DNA from: Isoetes taiwanensis | Lineage: Eukaryota > Streptophyta > Lycopodiopsida > Isoetales > Isoetaceae | Length of the DNA: 64,000 nt | NCBI GenBank assembly: GCA_021234155.1 | Contig: JAJEKV010000019.1 | Coordinates: 4,194,356-4,258,355 of the forward strand | Reading direction: 5' to 3' | Shown here: positions 49,001-60,309 of the stretch, in pieces | Layout: each line of letters starts with the position of its first letter | How positions within the stretch are numbered: position 1 is the first letter of the stretch | The notes under the pieces: generated by a model | Database searches by the model: none | Told to the model about the DNA's origin: nothing | What the model saw: the letters and a program-made list of their open reading frames with translations, nothing else | Made by a program: the position numbers and the translations under genes

Positions 49001-49838
49001 CTAGTAAGACTCTTGCCTTGAGACACCCAAAAATCTATAAGAAATGGTCTGATTATGGCCTCATTTTTCTAGGTGACCTATATTTGAATAATAAGCTCAT
49101 TTCTTGGACCAATCTGAAAAACTTAGTTCATGGCACCTCTAGTGACAAAAAGATCTATCTGCACATTAAGTCGATCCTGCCTCAGACTTGGTTAAATAAT
49201 ATTGTCCCCAAGGCAACCAATTGGAGCATTGCAGGTAAGTGTGTATATAAAGTCAGTCAAATCTATTCTGCTATTAGCAATTCTGACAATCCGTCCAAAG
49301 CTGGTCTCAAATGGTCTATCTCTATAGAGGAAGCCAAAACTCTTTTCCATGATGTTTGGAACTCTTATTGCTTCCCCAAAGTCAACTTCTTTATTTGGTT
49401 GTTAGCTAATAAAAGCATTCCTAATTTACAACTTCTCTCCCTCGGGAATGACAACATCTACGCCTTGTGCGGCTTTCACTGCAGTTTTAGAGGAGGATCT
49501 TGAACACATCTTTATCTGCCCTAAGCTTAATTCTTTTTGGTCTTGGTTTGATGATAAGATGGGTCAGTTCTTTTCCTAACAGGATCTCCGAAATTTCTTT
49601 GTCTTATGTCCAAAATGGATGCACTTTTGCTAACACTATCATGTTTATTGCTCTTTGGAATATATGGAAGGCAAGAAATAGAGTAGTTTATGGCAAAAAG
49701 AATTTCTCTATTTTTTGGATCAAATTGCATTTTCAACTTGATATTCAATCTATTTGCATTCTGACACACAAAAGGAAGCAATCGATAAATATGATGAGAA
49801 AATGGGATTTGGTTGGTCATTTCGTGGGGGTCCTTTGA
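46093..49838 (+). pseudogene. LINE ORF2 (endonuclease / reverse transcriptase), broken
   Basis: ORF2 starts at 46093 (MKIISWNVRGIKGPIKRRRA). The endonuclease motifs LLQEVKLP, GGDFNN and SDHQP follow; a frameshift near 46700 separates the last. The reverse transcriptase has GKSPGPDGLPSEFY (47510), ISLIPKV, WRPISLTN (47690), LDFKRAFDLMRWDFL (47890), GVGQGCP (48065, then a one-base slip) and a DDT core (48210). The C-terminal zf-RVT part has FPKVNFFIWLLANKSIPN and HIFICP. Plant L1 ORF2 nicks DNA and primes reverse transcription there. At least five frameshifts inactivate this copy. Confidence 0.85.
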
Positions 49839-50687
49839 TTTATTTGTAGCTAACTTCAATGTTATCAATTCTAATTCTGCTTTTGGTGATGATGTTAGCC
49901 TACTTGAAGAAATGCAAGAAGAGCATGGGTGAAATGGATGACAATCTACTCAAAAGGGATGTTGATCTTGACCTAAAACTGTTCTTCAACAAACTTTCTG
50001 AAAATGAAGAAAATTTGGACATGAAGATTGCAAGAATGTTCTGCAGAGAAGTGGTGCAAGTATATACTATGTTTGATTTCCTCTCCATGTACAATGATAC
50101 ATGGAGGAACAATTCTCAAGATGAGAGAAGCGCGACTATACTCACTGCATCGTTGGCTGATTTGTTTGGTTCCTTGCTTTGTTTGACTGCATCTGACCTC
50201 TCTTGTGTGGATAGCATTGCCGAAAGCGACATGGCGATTACACCTTTGGATCTGTGACTCTTTCTATGCCTTTTTCAACTCTAAGCTTGACTCCCTCTCA
50301 CCGGACTCGGTAGCCCCACCTTTGTATCGACTTCCTATCCAACCCCTCGCTACATACATGATTTGCTCAATGGTATTTCCTAATCTAGCAGAATTTTGGT
50401 TGATGTTACTTTCAGGTTTTAACAATAATTACTGCTTGGGGTCGTGATCTCTACACATTTTTGAAGACTATCTCATTTTTGGAAGATTATCACTACTTAT
50501 CAGCTATCCTTTGGCCATTTCAGCTCAACTCAGGATCGGATTTTTGCTGCTTACTTCTCAGACTTGACATCATAGCATTTTGATGGACGTTTATGTTTAA
50601 AGACCTTATGCTATGCTTTAATCTGCTGATCAAAGCAGAACTATGTACTGTGTTTCTTGATTAATGGAAAAATTCACTCTTACTCTC

Positions 50688-50714
50688 AAAAAAAAAAAAA
50701 AAAAAAAAAAAAAA
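50688..50714 (+). repeat. Poly-A tail of the nested LINE
   Basis: Twenty-seven uninterrupted A residues directly precede the resumption of copia gag at 50715. A pure tail suggests a recent insertion. Confidence 0.95.
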
Positions 50715-51425
50715 TTAGCAAAACAAAAGGGGAATGTCGGTCCTTGCTATCACTGCAAAGCACATGGTCACTTGAAGGCTGACTGCCCTAAACTCAAAGA
50801 GGTTGAATGCTATAACTGTGGTGGCAAAGGTCATTTTGCAAACAGGTGCTCTAGCAGCAAAGGAAGGAGAGGCAAGCTAAATAAAGGAAAACAAGCAAAA
50901 GGTGGTGGAAGGCAGGAACCAGGGGTAAATCTGACCCAAGAAGCTGAAGAAGGAAGTAGTGAAGATGATGAGGATGCTGAGGTAAGTAATATCTCTGTTG
51001 ATAATTCTAGGAAACAATCTAATAGTGGAAATGATATGTTGATATTAGATAGTGGAGCAGAGAAAACAGTAACAGGGTTTGCCAAACTTCTTAAGGATGA
51101 GAAACATGAGAGAGGAGGCTACATCAGATTGGGGAATGGAGGCTTGCAAAAGATTCAACTTTCTGGAACTTTAGAATTATTTGATTTTCAAGGAAATGCA
51201 GTTGTCTTAAAAGATGTTTTGTGTGTACCTACTTTAGTAAGAAATTTGATCTCAATCAGCCAGCTTGTGGACATGGGATATACTGTCATATTTGACAGAA
51301 AGAAATGTACTATTATGATGCATAATGAAGTCAAATTTCTTGGAAAAAGAGTAGGAAACCTTTTTGGTTTGGAAAATAATCAAGTGCCATGTGTAAATGC
51401 AATTATAGGCTCAGATATCAACATT
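50715..51425 (+). pseudogene. Copia gag zinc knuckles and protease
   Basis: Gag resumes in the original frame. Two CCHC zinc knuckles follow: CYHCKAHGHLKADC (50745-50786) and CYNCGGKGHFANRC (50808-50849); they bind genomic RNA. A Gly/Lys-rich linker leads to the aspartic protease with the catalytic DSGA at 51048-51059 (LILDSGAEKTVTG). The frame stops at TAG (51426-51428), just before HERLCHTSN, where copia elements normally have W-H-x-R-L-x-H. The stop is therefore a probable Trp to stop change. Confidence 0.88.
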
Positions 51426-51428
51426 TAG

Positions 51429-54198
51429 CATGAAAGATTATGTCATACAAGCAACAAAAACATTCTGGCCATGGGAAAACAGGGATTAATCGAGCATTGC
51501 CAAATTGAGAATGAAAAGAAATTGTGTTATGGTTGTATGGTTGGGAAGCATACCAGATTACCTTCCAAAAAATCAAATAAGAAAGCTAAGAGAATCTTGG
51601 AAGTGGTACATACTGATTACAGGAAAAAAATACTTCATTACATTCATAGATGATTTTAGTCGAAAAGCCAAGGTGAAATGCTTGAGAACAAAAGATGAAG
51701 CCTTTGAGGCTTTCAAAAATTATATTGCAGAAGTAGAGCTTGAAACAGGAGACAAGGTGAAGTGTGTGAGATCGGATAGGGGTGGAGAATACTTGTCAAC
51801 CAGATTTAAAGCTTATTGCAAAGCAAGGGGAATAAAAAGGCAATTAACATGTTCTCACTCTCCACAACAAAATGGTGTGGCAGAGAGGAAGAACAGAACA
51901 ATTCTAAATGCAGTGAGAGCAATGATTAAACACACAGGGTTGCCAAATTTCTTATGGGAAGAGGCAGTTAGAACTGCAGTTGAGGTACAAAACATACTTC
52001 CATCAGCAAGCATTAATGGTTCCTTACCTGAGATACTTTGGTCTGGTAATAAGCCAAATTATGACAAGCTAAAAAGTTATGGATGTCTAGGATTTGTGCA
52101 TATTCCCAAAGAGCAGAGGAAGAAACTTGATGATAGAGCTTTAATAGCCTATCTTGTTGGATATGATGAGCACTCTAAAGCCTATAGGCTGTTTGATCCT
52201 GCAAGAAGGAAAGTAGTAGTCAGCAGGGACGTTGTCTTTGATGAAAGTCAACATTATAAAGATTATAAATCAGGAGATGTGACAGTCAAGAAAGAGGATT
52301 CGCCTCAAAGGGCACAACCATTTGACAAACTAACCAATATCTATGATGATGACCTTGAAACTAATGCAACAGTTTTGCAGGACAACAAAGTTGCAGATGT
52401 ACAAGTAGAACAACCATTAGAGGAAGAACAAATCATTGCACAAGAGGAGCAAACAACAAAAGCCAAAGCTCGGATTGGGAGAAGAACTAATGCTCAAATA
52501 TTACAAGACGAGGCCAAAGAGGTAAGTACTGATCTACTTGGTAGAGATTCCTCAGGTAGAAGCAGGAGATTGAGAATTAATGCAGCAGAAATAAATATCA
52601 TTGAGATATTGGCAATGATAGATTTTGAAGTTCCCAAATCATTCAAAGAAGCTATGGAGAGTCCAGATGCAAATCATTGGACTAATGCAATGGAAGAAGA
52701 ACTTGATGCTTTCAAGAGAACTGAAACTTTTGAATTAGTAGACTTACCTAATGGTATAAATGTTGTAGGATGCAAATGGATATACAAAATTAAGCAGAGC
52801 ACTGAAGGAGATAAGATAAAGCACAAAGCAAGGCTAGTGGCTCAAGGTTTTTCCCAAAAACAAGGGATTGATTATGATGATACCTTTTCTCCTATAGTGA
52901 AGATGACAAGCATAAGAATGTTGTTAGCTATGGCAAATGCTCAAGACTTAGAGGTACATCATATGGATGTTACCACTACTTTTCTTAATGCAAAACTAGA
53001 AGAGGATATTTATATGAAACAACCTCCAGGGTTTGAACAAGGGAAAAACAAAGTGTGGAAATTAAAAAGAGTTGTTTATGGATTGAAACAATCACCTAGA
53101 AAATGGTATTTGTGCATGGATACATATTTGAGGGAGCAGGGTTTCACTAAACTTAAAGATGATGGAAATATATATTTGTTTAAGGAAGGAGCAGAATTCT
53201 GTTATATAGCCCTGTATATGGATGATAATGTGATGATTAGCAGTAATCTCGGAATATTACAAACATGCAAAGACATATTGAAAAGCAGATTTAAAATGAG
53301 TGATCTGGGGGAACTTAAAAGGTTTTTAGGGATAGAAGTATATAGGGACAGAAGCAACAAGATTATGACTCTGTCACAAGGACAGAATATTTTGGGAATA
53401 CTCAAAAGGTTCAATATGGAAAGTTGCAAAGAGGTAAAAACCCCAATGGTGGCAGGGAACAAGATATCAATGGATCAATGCCCTCAAACTGATGAAGAGA
53501 AGAATGAAGTTCAGCATTTGCCTTACAGGGAATTAATAGGATGTCTTCTTTATTTGGCAAATAGCACCAGACCTGATATTTCATATGCTGTCAACATATT
53601 GAGAAGATATTGCAACAACTTTGGCATATTGCATTGGCAAGCTGCAAAAAGAGTGATTAGGTATTTGAAGGGGACAGTAAATTATGGAATTATGTTCAAT
53701 TCCAATAATCTCAAACTTGAATCTTATTGTGATTCAGACTGGGGAGGGGATCCTGATGAAAGAAAGTCTACATCTGGATTTGTTTTGATGTTAGGAGGTG
53801 GCCCTGTTTCATGGAAATGCAAGAAGCAAAGTGCCATAGCACTCTCATCTGCAGAAGCAGAATATTCTGCTACAACACTTGCAGCTAAAGAAATGGTCTG
53901 GAGCAGAAGACTATTGAATGAGATTGGAATGCAGCAAGAAGATCCATTAATACTATTCTCTGACAGCACAAGTTGTATTGCTATGACCAAAAATTCCATT
54001 TTGCATGAAAGGACAAAGCATATTGAGCTGGAGGCACATTTTATCAGAGATCTGGTGAATAAGAATATTATACAGGTTGAATATGTACAAACAGATAAGC
54101 AACTAGCAGACATACTCACCAAGGCATTAGCAGAGCCAAAGTTTACATATTTAAGAAGTTTGATCAGTTGCAAAGATTATAATATGAAGGGAGAGTGA
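51429..54198 (+). pseudogene. Copia integrase, reverse transcriptase and RNase H
   Basis: After the premature stop, the pre-integrase zinc region (HERLCHTS ... CYGCMVGKHTR) reads on in the gag frame to the first integrase Asp (HTD, 51615-51617). The frame then shifts. From about 51629 the downstream frame is open to 54198: YFITFIDDFSRK, CVRSDRGGEY (second Asp), QQNGVAERKNR (Glu), the reverse transcriptase with HMDVTTTFLNAKLEEDIYMK and YMDD (53215-53226), and the RNase H region (SYCDSDWGGDPDERKSTSG; AEAEYSA). Copia elements usually have about a dozen more residues, with a G-P motif, between HTD and KYFITF; here they are deleted. The stop codon TGA is the first three bases of the right LTR. Confidence 0.9.
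54186..54195 (+). other. Polypurine tract
   Basis: GAAGGGAGAG abuts the right LTR and lies within the last pol codons. It serves as the plus-strand primer site in LTR retrotransposons. Confidence 0.85.
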
Positions 54199-54863
54199 AG
54201 AGAATAGTTCATATTATAATATTATGGTGCAGTTCTACTAGACAGAATTGTTCTGGTAATATAGAGATCTAGAAGAAAAGAACATTATAAGAATGGTTGG
54301 GATCGAATGATGAAAGTCTAACTCTAACAGGTTGCATTGGGTGCATGTGCATGAATGCAAAGTTAGAACTAAATATGGCCCTGAAGTTAAGTTTGATATT
54401 GAAGTTCAATGGTGAAAGTTATCATGTGATAAAAGTTTAATGGCTCGAAGAAAACCTAAGGTAATGGTTCGATATGCATCTTAATATGAACCTTAGGTTT
54501 TCAATGGTCAGATACAGCTATAAATGGCGGTCAAATAAGATCGAGCCATGTTCGAATTCAAATATAGAATTGTGCTAAACCGACGCTGAGATCGGTGCCG
54601 ATTCCTTGAGAATTGGTGCCGGATTATAAATACAAGTAGAATCATCAGTTCGGTATTCAGGGGGGGCAAGTTGTTTTGTGCAAAAGGATTCATTCACGAT
54701 GAATGCCTGAGCTCTCGAGTGTAAATAAAGTATTTGCCTATATGGTCATTTGACAATAAAGTTATTGTCTACTTGCATTGTTGTGTTCTTATTTCAAGTT
54801 AATAGTTTGCAAGAATAGACCATTAAATGCAATAGACTAGACATTTCTTATAAGATCCTAACA
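54196..54863 (+). repeat. Right LTR of the copia element
   Basis: 668 bp, nearly identical to the left LTR (one substitution, one G fewer in a G run). It is followed by ATAAC (54864-54868). Confidence 0.95.
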
Positions 54864-56741
54864 ATAACTAGCATGCTTTTGGAGGTAATGTTGTACAAAT
54901 AATGTATCATGCAAGCGATCATCTGAGATATAAAAATGAGTTTCCTTCACCAATTTGTGGTCGCCAACATCAAGATTTGCCTCCTCGTCTTTCTTCGCAT
55001 GCCTATATGTAATGTGTACAAGTGAAGAACTCTAATCGTTATGCCAATGCATTATTTGTATCTCCTGCTGGATTTTGAACATATAGTTCTCTGCAAAGTC
55101 AATGACAGAGACAATCGTATTTTTTGGGAATGTTTGCAATCATTCCTTAAGCTGATCCGCCTGCCAGCTAACCATATAATTGTGAGGAATGAATTTCTTT
55201 ATAGTTGTCTCTGCGTGTTCCATAGACATACAATGAAGTGCTTTTGTAAGCCAACTTCATCACATCTCTAGTCTTGACAATGGGTTTCCCATCCTTTTCC
55301 TTTACAAATGTTTCTTTGACCTACAAAATTATAAGCAATTTAGCAACAATGATAACTCAAAACTATCATGTCCATACTAACATAATCTAAATAACAGTAC
55401 ATAGCTAGAATTAAGCCCTCACCTTCTCGAAGTTCTTCCAATCTAATTTCATTCTCTTGCTCTTTTCCCTGGGGCATCTTGTGAATAATTTTAAACCACA
55501 ATCATGACATTCCATTGTCAAACATTTGGGGTTGTACCAATCTGTTGTGTCCTTCTTCATACACATCATAGATCTCCACATCTCACTAGCACTATTGAAA
55601 TTGTGTGTATTTGCTGTACAATTTGGACCTGAACCACAAATACTACATTTGCATGTACAGTTTGGACCGTGGATACTTGAATCTCGCCTTAGCTTGTTGA
55701 TGGCTTGCCTAATGTATTCCATTCGTATATGATATAAGCGACAACATATTTCTCTCTCCTTTAGTCTTCTCACAGACTTAGATTTCAAGGTTTCAAACAA
55801 TCTCAATCCTATCTTCATTTCTGGATATTGCCTCTTGAATGTTTTGTAGAACATACCCTGAAATTCCTCAAGTTAAAGAAAAGTTTTATGTTCCTCAAGA
55901 AAACAACTAAGCACATACATGTGACTCTTCTAGAAAGTGAATTGGATGTAAATTATATGTCTTTGGCATTTTATCACCATCTCTCAATTTCATAACCTGT
56001 CTTTTATTTGGAAACGCCCTAGTTTCAGAAATCCAAAAGTTGTGTACCTTTTCACAATCAGAGTCGGATAATCTATCGGATCTGCGTCTCTTCTTGAACA
56101 TGGACAGGGTCCGCTAAGTTCAGCAACTGCCCTTTTTTCCAAGGCAGCGTACACAGTTCTCCTCTTCAAGTTCAAAACCTTTTTCCTGCTCGATTGTTGC
56201 ATCCACTAACAGCCATCATCAAAGTAGATGATCTTGCCTGATTAATATCTTGTGTCCTACCATGTTTCTTGCTTTCAAGAGTTTTTTTCACATTGTCAAC
56301 AACATGCTTGTATACATTTAATTGCTTATTTCCAATTAGATCAAACTCTAGTAACTATACCTCCTTTCTATCATCAAGATCACAAACAAAGCATACCTTG
56401 TCAATGTAATCAACAATTTTCTTGGCCAGCTTTTGCTTCTGTCTAGTTGTCATCTTTTCGTCACAATTGCATCGCTTTTTGCAGTCATCAATGCATGTAA
56501 AACTATCACGAAATTCATCATAATGACCTGGGGACAATAGTACCTCATTTCTGCCTGAATCAAATAGATTTTGAGTCTGCATGCCATTGGAAACACTCTC
56601 CTCCACAACCACTTCTTGATCCATGTTCCATTCTGACATGTAATGTTGGATGTCAATTCCCATAGAAGAGGCAATTTCATCTAGAACTTGGCCTCCAAAA
56701 CAAGATGCAAATTCAGCAGCATAACCTGCAATGAGATTCAT
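54864..56741 (-). pseudogene. Outer repetitive gene, N-terminal half (split by copia)
   Basis: On the minus strand from 56741: an acidic region (HYMSEWNMDQEVVVEES), RQKQKLAKKIVDYIDK to a GTATGC donor, then KKRRRSDRLSDSDCEKVHNF and PKTYNLHPIHFLEESHV. Next come FYKTFKRQYPEMKIGLRLFE, CCRLYHIRMEYIRQAINKL, CKCSICGSGPNC, and WYNPKCLTMECHDCGLKLF. After an intron ending TTTTGTAG (near 55323): SVIDFAENYMFKIQQEIQ, MHWH, LVKETHFYISDDRLHDTLFV and LQKH, reaching the copia junction. The motifs match an uncharacterised repetitive family. The Cys clusters could bind zinc; DFAENY, SDD and the SDG of the other half are candidate acidic catalytic sites (inference). Several frameshifts and stops are present. Confidence 0.6.
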
Positions 56742-56749
56742 CTAGCATG

Positions 56750-57840
56750 CATACTGGCCAAGAATTCCTGAACCAAGATGGTAAACTTTTTGCAACAAAG
56801 GGGTCCAACTCAATTTTCAAAATTGATTTGGAGCCGGTAGAATCCGTCAAAAAGCAGGAAAACCAGCCCAAGAATTTCCTAAAATTGATGACATAGTGGG
56901 AGAGGCCGAAATTTTGGCACCCTGTGAGAAGCTCTTCAGCGTATTGTGCATGACGGGTCAAAATTACAATCTAAAAATAAAAAGTACCACCAAAGCACTA
57001 TGTGTCACTGACACGAAAATGACCCCCACCTATCTACTTTGACCCTTGTAGGGAACTCTAGGATAAAGATGATAATGCCATTACTGCAGGCATTTGCAAG
57101 AGAAAATGGAACGTCTGACTAAGTGTAATTATTTTAACATATTGTGCTCGAATAGTTCTAAACTCCTGGCAAATTTGAAGAGTGTGGGATTCATCTTCAA
57201 TAACTTTCATCTGGCAACATTTATATATCATGTTTTCATGTTCCTCACAACTCCATCTCCTTGTGTCAATTTTGAGATGGTGTGTGCACTAGTATAAAAA
57301 GATGCAATTGTTTTATGCATCTTCATGGGCACATGGGATAACATGAATTGATGTGGGCCACGAGCAAGTCTAGGATTAATCTAACTTCTAAAATATGCAT
57401 TTTGACCTTTTTCACAACACTGGCATCCAAAAGTGCAACGGGTCTGCCAGGTTCACCCTCTAGGTAACCCGAAATCCCATCTACCCTTGCATGAGTCAAT
57501 GATATATTGGTGAATGATGCAATGCTTAAAGAAATCTAGGAAATAAATTGAATCTTTATCTCTAAACCCACAGTTAGAATTATATACACACTTGAAACAT
57601 AATTGTATACCATTCTAGTGGCATATACAAGATAATCCAATATCAATAAGGTCCCAAAATGACAAGGCCTTTCTGAAGGCATACAATTTCTTCCTAAGTT
57701 AAGACTGCAACTATTCGTGCCCTTCAATTGCCCTGCTATATTCTACTACTTTCGAAATTGTTTACACCATGAAGACATGGGGTTAGCCATAAAAATGACG
57801 TGGGCGTTTGAGGCATTTAGAAAGTGCGGCGTAATCAACA
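56750..57840. other. No gene seen
   Basis: Between the outer gene's first clear exon and the acidic open segment at 57845-58010. Only short frames are present. It could be an intron of the outer gene if that segment is its first exon. Confidence 0.3.
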
Positions 57841-57844
57841 AGAA

Positions 57845-58010
57845 AAATGCATAATGTTCCAATCACAACGATCATCCTTGGACATAGACGCCTCATCCGA
57901 AAATTCATCATGCTCATTAAACTGTTTGTAATCCTCCTTGCCGGAGCCATTGTGTGTCCCATCTGCTTCTGCTTCTTGAGCAGATGCTATGGCATAAGGG
58001 TCCACTAGTT
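57845..58010 (-). other. Acidic open segment, possible 5' exon of the outer gene
   Basis: The minus strand reads DPYAIASAQEAEADGTHNGS, then KEDYKQFNEHDEFSDEASMS and KDDRCDW before a stop. The acidic, non-repetitive composition looks coding. It follows a possible TGAACTAG acceptor and sits 1.1 kb upstream of the outer repetitive gene on the same strand. The link is unproven; no start ATG is present in the segment. Confidence 0.28.
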
Positions 58011-60309
58011 CATTGATTCAGAATGGAAAAACAGACATCAATTCAATTCGGGATAAGAACAGCATAAAGTTCAAATACCTTCTAGAACCATCTGCATAAC
58101 TAGAATACAAAACCAGCAAATAAATGTAAAAACCATATCAAAAGTTGATTGCATCTCTATTGCTTGCACAATTCAAAAGTCGGAGATTCAATCATAGGGC
58201 AAACTAATTAAAAAACCCTTGATATTAAACCATCAAACAATACAGGCCAAATTGGATTGTGTTATGAGATTGACAAATAGAAGATTTTGCAGAAAGAAAA
58301 GTCAAGGCAGAAGCTTGCAGATGCGATGAAGAATGGAGGGCAAGGCCCATTCAAATCTGTCAAAATTATGCCGGCACAGAGAAGATGGCCATCAAATGAG
58401 CGAGATCCCTGAGAGCTGACTTGTCAACAAAAAGATACCAGAAGAACAAAGACAAGCTGCTCACAGAAATTGAATCCAACTCTGAACAAGACAAATCTGT
58501 AGGAATTTTAAGAAAAACATAAGCAAAAACTGGGTAGAAGAGACTTGCAAAAAACCCTAGTCTACCACAAGGCTAGGGAAAATTTGGTATAAAACTATCC
58601 ATCTAAAGATTTAGGGGCAAAACTGTTGAAGCATAATGTTTCTCGAATAGTTGAATTAAAAGAAATAGACCCAAAACTACAATAGGTGTGTAGGCCGAGA
58701 AGAACTACCAACAGGAAAATAAAACACACAGGTTAAACAAACCCTCCAGAAGAAAAGCTAAACAACTCCTTGTCAAACAACACATCAATATGACAATGGT
58801 GCCTCATAAAAGCAAGAAAATACCCTATCTAAAGCCCAAGAATCAACTACACTCATAGATGCTTAGAATCTCGTTGAACTAGCAGAACTTGAGGATAAAC
58901 TAGAAGGAACAAAATACAGTAGAGAATTCTAGCTTAAGAAAACTTGTGGAGCCAATTGAGTAGAATGAAAAGGAGCTCAAAAGAGCACTAATGACTAGAA
59001 ATGAGAAAAGAAGCAGTGTAAATAGGAAATATGAGAAAGCGTGTCCCTATCCAAGGAATGTCAGTTTTATTGCGATATAGAACCATGGCATTATATTGCA
59101 CATGTTAATACAACATCTGCAAATATAACATATATTGTCACATGGCAATGACCAAATAAGCCAAATAGCGAGCAAGAACTCAAAGGTGTCCGTTTTGGAT
59201 TCCAGCCATCTCATGCGCATTAAAAGCAACGTCTGATAGAATCCGGCTTAGTAGCAGTAGGCAAGCTCACATTTTGAGGTATCTTCAAGGTCTTCGCCTA
59301 TCATAGCAGCATGAACACGTTCCAAGGAGTTGGAGCTAGCCAAAGATCTGGTAAATTGGTGATTCTGCTAGTCAATGCAAGCTTCCGGCTATTCTTTAAG
59401 CCGAATTAGTACCGATTTTTAGCCTTAACTAATCTCCTAAGCCTAAGAAGCCTAACTTTGTGACCCGGACTAATAAACGAATCCTAATCATGTTGATTAC
59501 ATTAGTTAGATTATATTTGTTATTTCATTTCATTTTGTTATATGATGATGGATTGTATTTTTTTGTGCAGGGGATGGGGATCGGGATCAAGAGCCATGTT
59601 TAGAAATGATTCTCGCATAGATATCATTAATTTCCATTTAAATGCGTCATGTGCATAAGAGCCAACCTAACTGCGGGTGGCGAGGCTAGACTAGATTATA
59701 AGAAAGACTTGTCTAATTGCAATTGATCCCTTGGCGTGCTTTGGCTACTGGGGAAATGTTGTGTGCTAGGCCTAATACTTTGTCACTATATGTGGATAAG
59801 GTATGGGCTCGACACCGCCTAGTTATGCATTTGTGAGGTTAAGTCATGTACAGGCATAGGACCATAGCCCTCTATCCACTTGTAGTTGGTGTGTGCTTCT
59901 GGAAGAGAGCAGTCTCTTCCTGCCTCATTGTGTTAGGGGAGATGCTCAAGAGATGATGTGACCCTCCCCGAACCTATACGATGCTCCCATCATATAACTG
60001 CGGGGAAAGGCCCCCGTCTGACTCGGACCACAAGTGAGGGCCAAGTGTCCGACCGAAGGACACAAATGTGTTATTCATTCCATGCCTTCTCTAGGATAAC
60101 CTATACTATAGAAGCGTACATACATGTTAGCACTAGCAACAATACACATAAGGTAATATGTCATTTTGAAGGATGACTCATCCATCAACGATACGAACAT
60201 CAATATAACATCAACATAGCATATAGAATACATAATAAATGAGGATTCTACCCCGGGCTCAGACTCAAAAAGGGGGTCGACTAATGATCAAGGTCTCCGG
60301 ATAACTGTA

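Larger units (their letters stand above)
42954..50714 (+). mobile_element. Nested LINE (L1-like, poly-A tail)
   Basis: This 7.76-kb non-LTR retrotransposon is inserted in copia gag in the same orientation. It has about 0.8 kb of 5' leader, ORF1 (43773-46049, broken), ORF2 (46093 to about 49838, broken), about 0.85 kb of 3' region and a pure run of 27 A (50688-50714). It appears full-length. No target duplication can be told apart from the A run at the junction: gag stops after an A-rich codon at 42953 and resumes at 50715 in the same frame. ORF1 and ORF2 each carry several frameshifts although the tail is uneroded. Confidence 0.9.
41506..54863 (+). mobile_element. Ty1/copia LTR retrotransposon with nested LINE
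   Basis: The element is 13,358 bp, bounded by LTRs (TG...CA) and ATAAC duplications. Without the inserted LINE (42954-50714) it would be 5,597 bp, a normal copia size. The order is LTR, tRNA-Met-type primer site, gag, protease, integrase, reverse transcriptase, RNase H, polypurine tract, LTR. That order (integrase before reverse transcriptase) defines the copia superfamily. It sits inside a minus-strand gene, splitting it. Coding lesions: the LINE in gag, a premature stop at 51426-51428, and a deletion plus frameshift in integrase near 51618-51632. It cannot make its own full polyprotein. Confidence 0.95.

Noticed and set aside
49859-50257. 132-codon frame after LINE ORF2
   Set aside because: It looks like the decayed ORF2 C-terminal or 3' region of the LINE. 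RNase H motifs could not be found, so it is not called separately.
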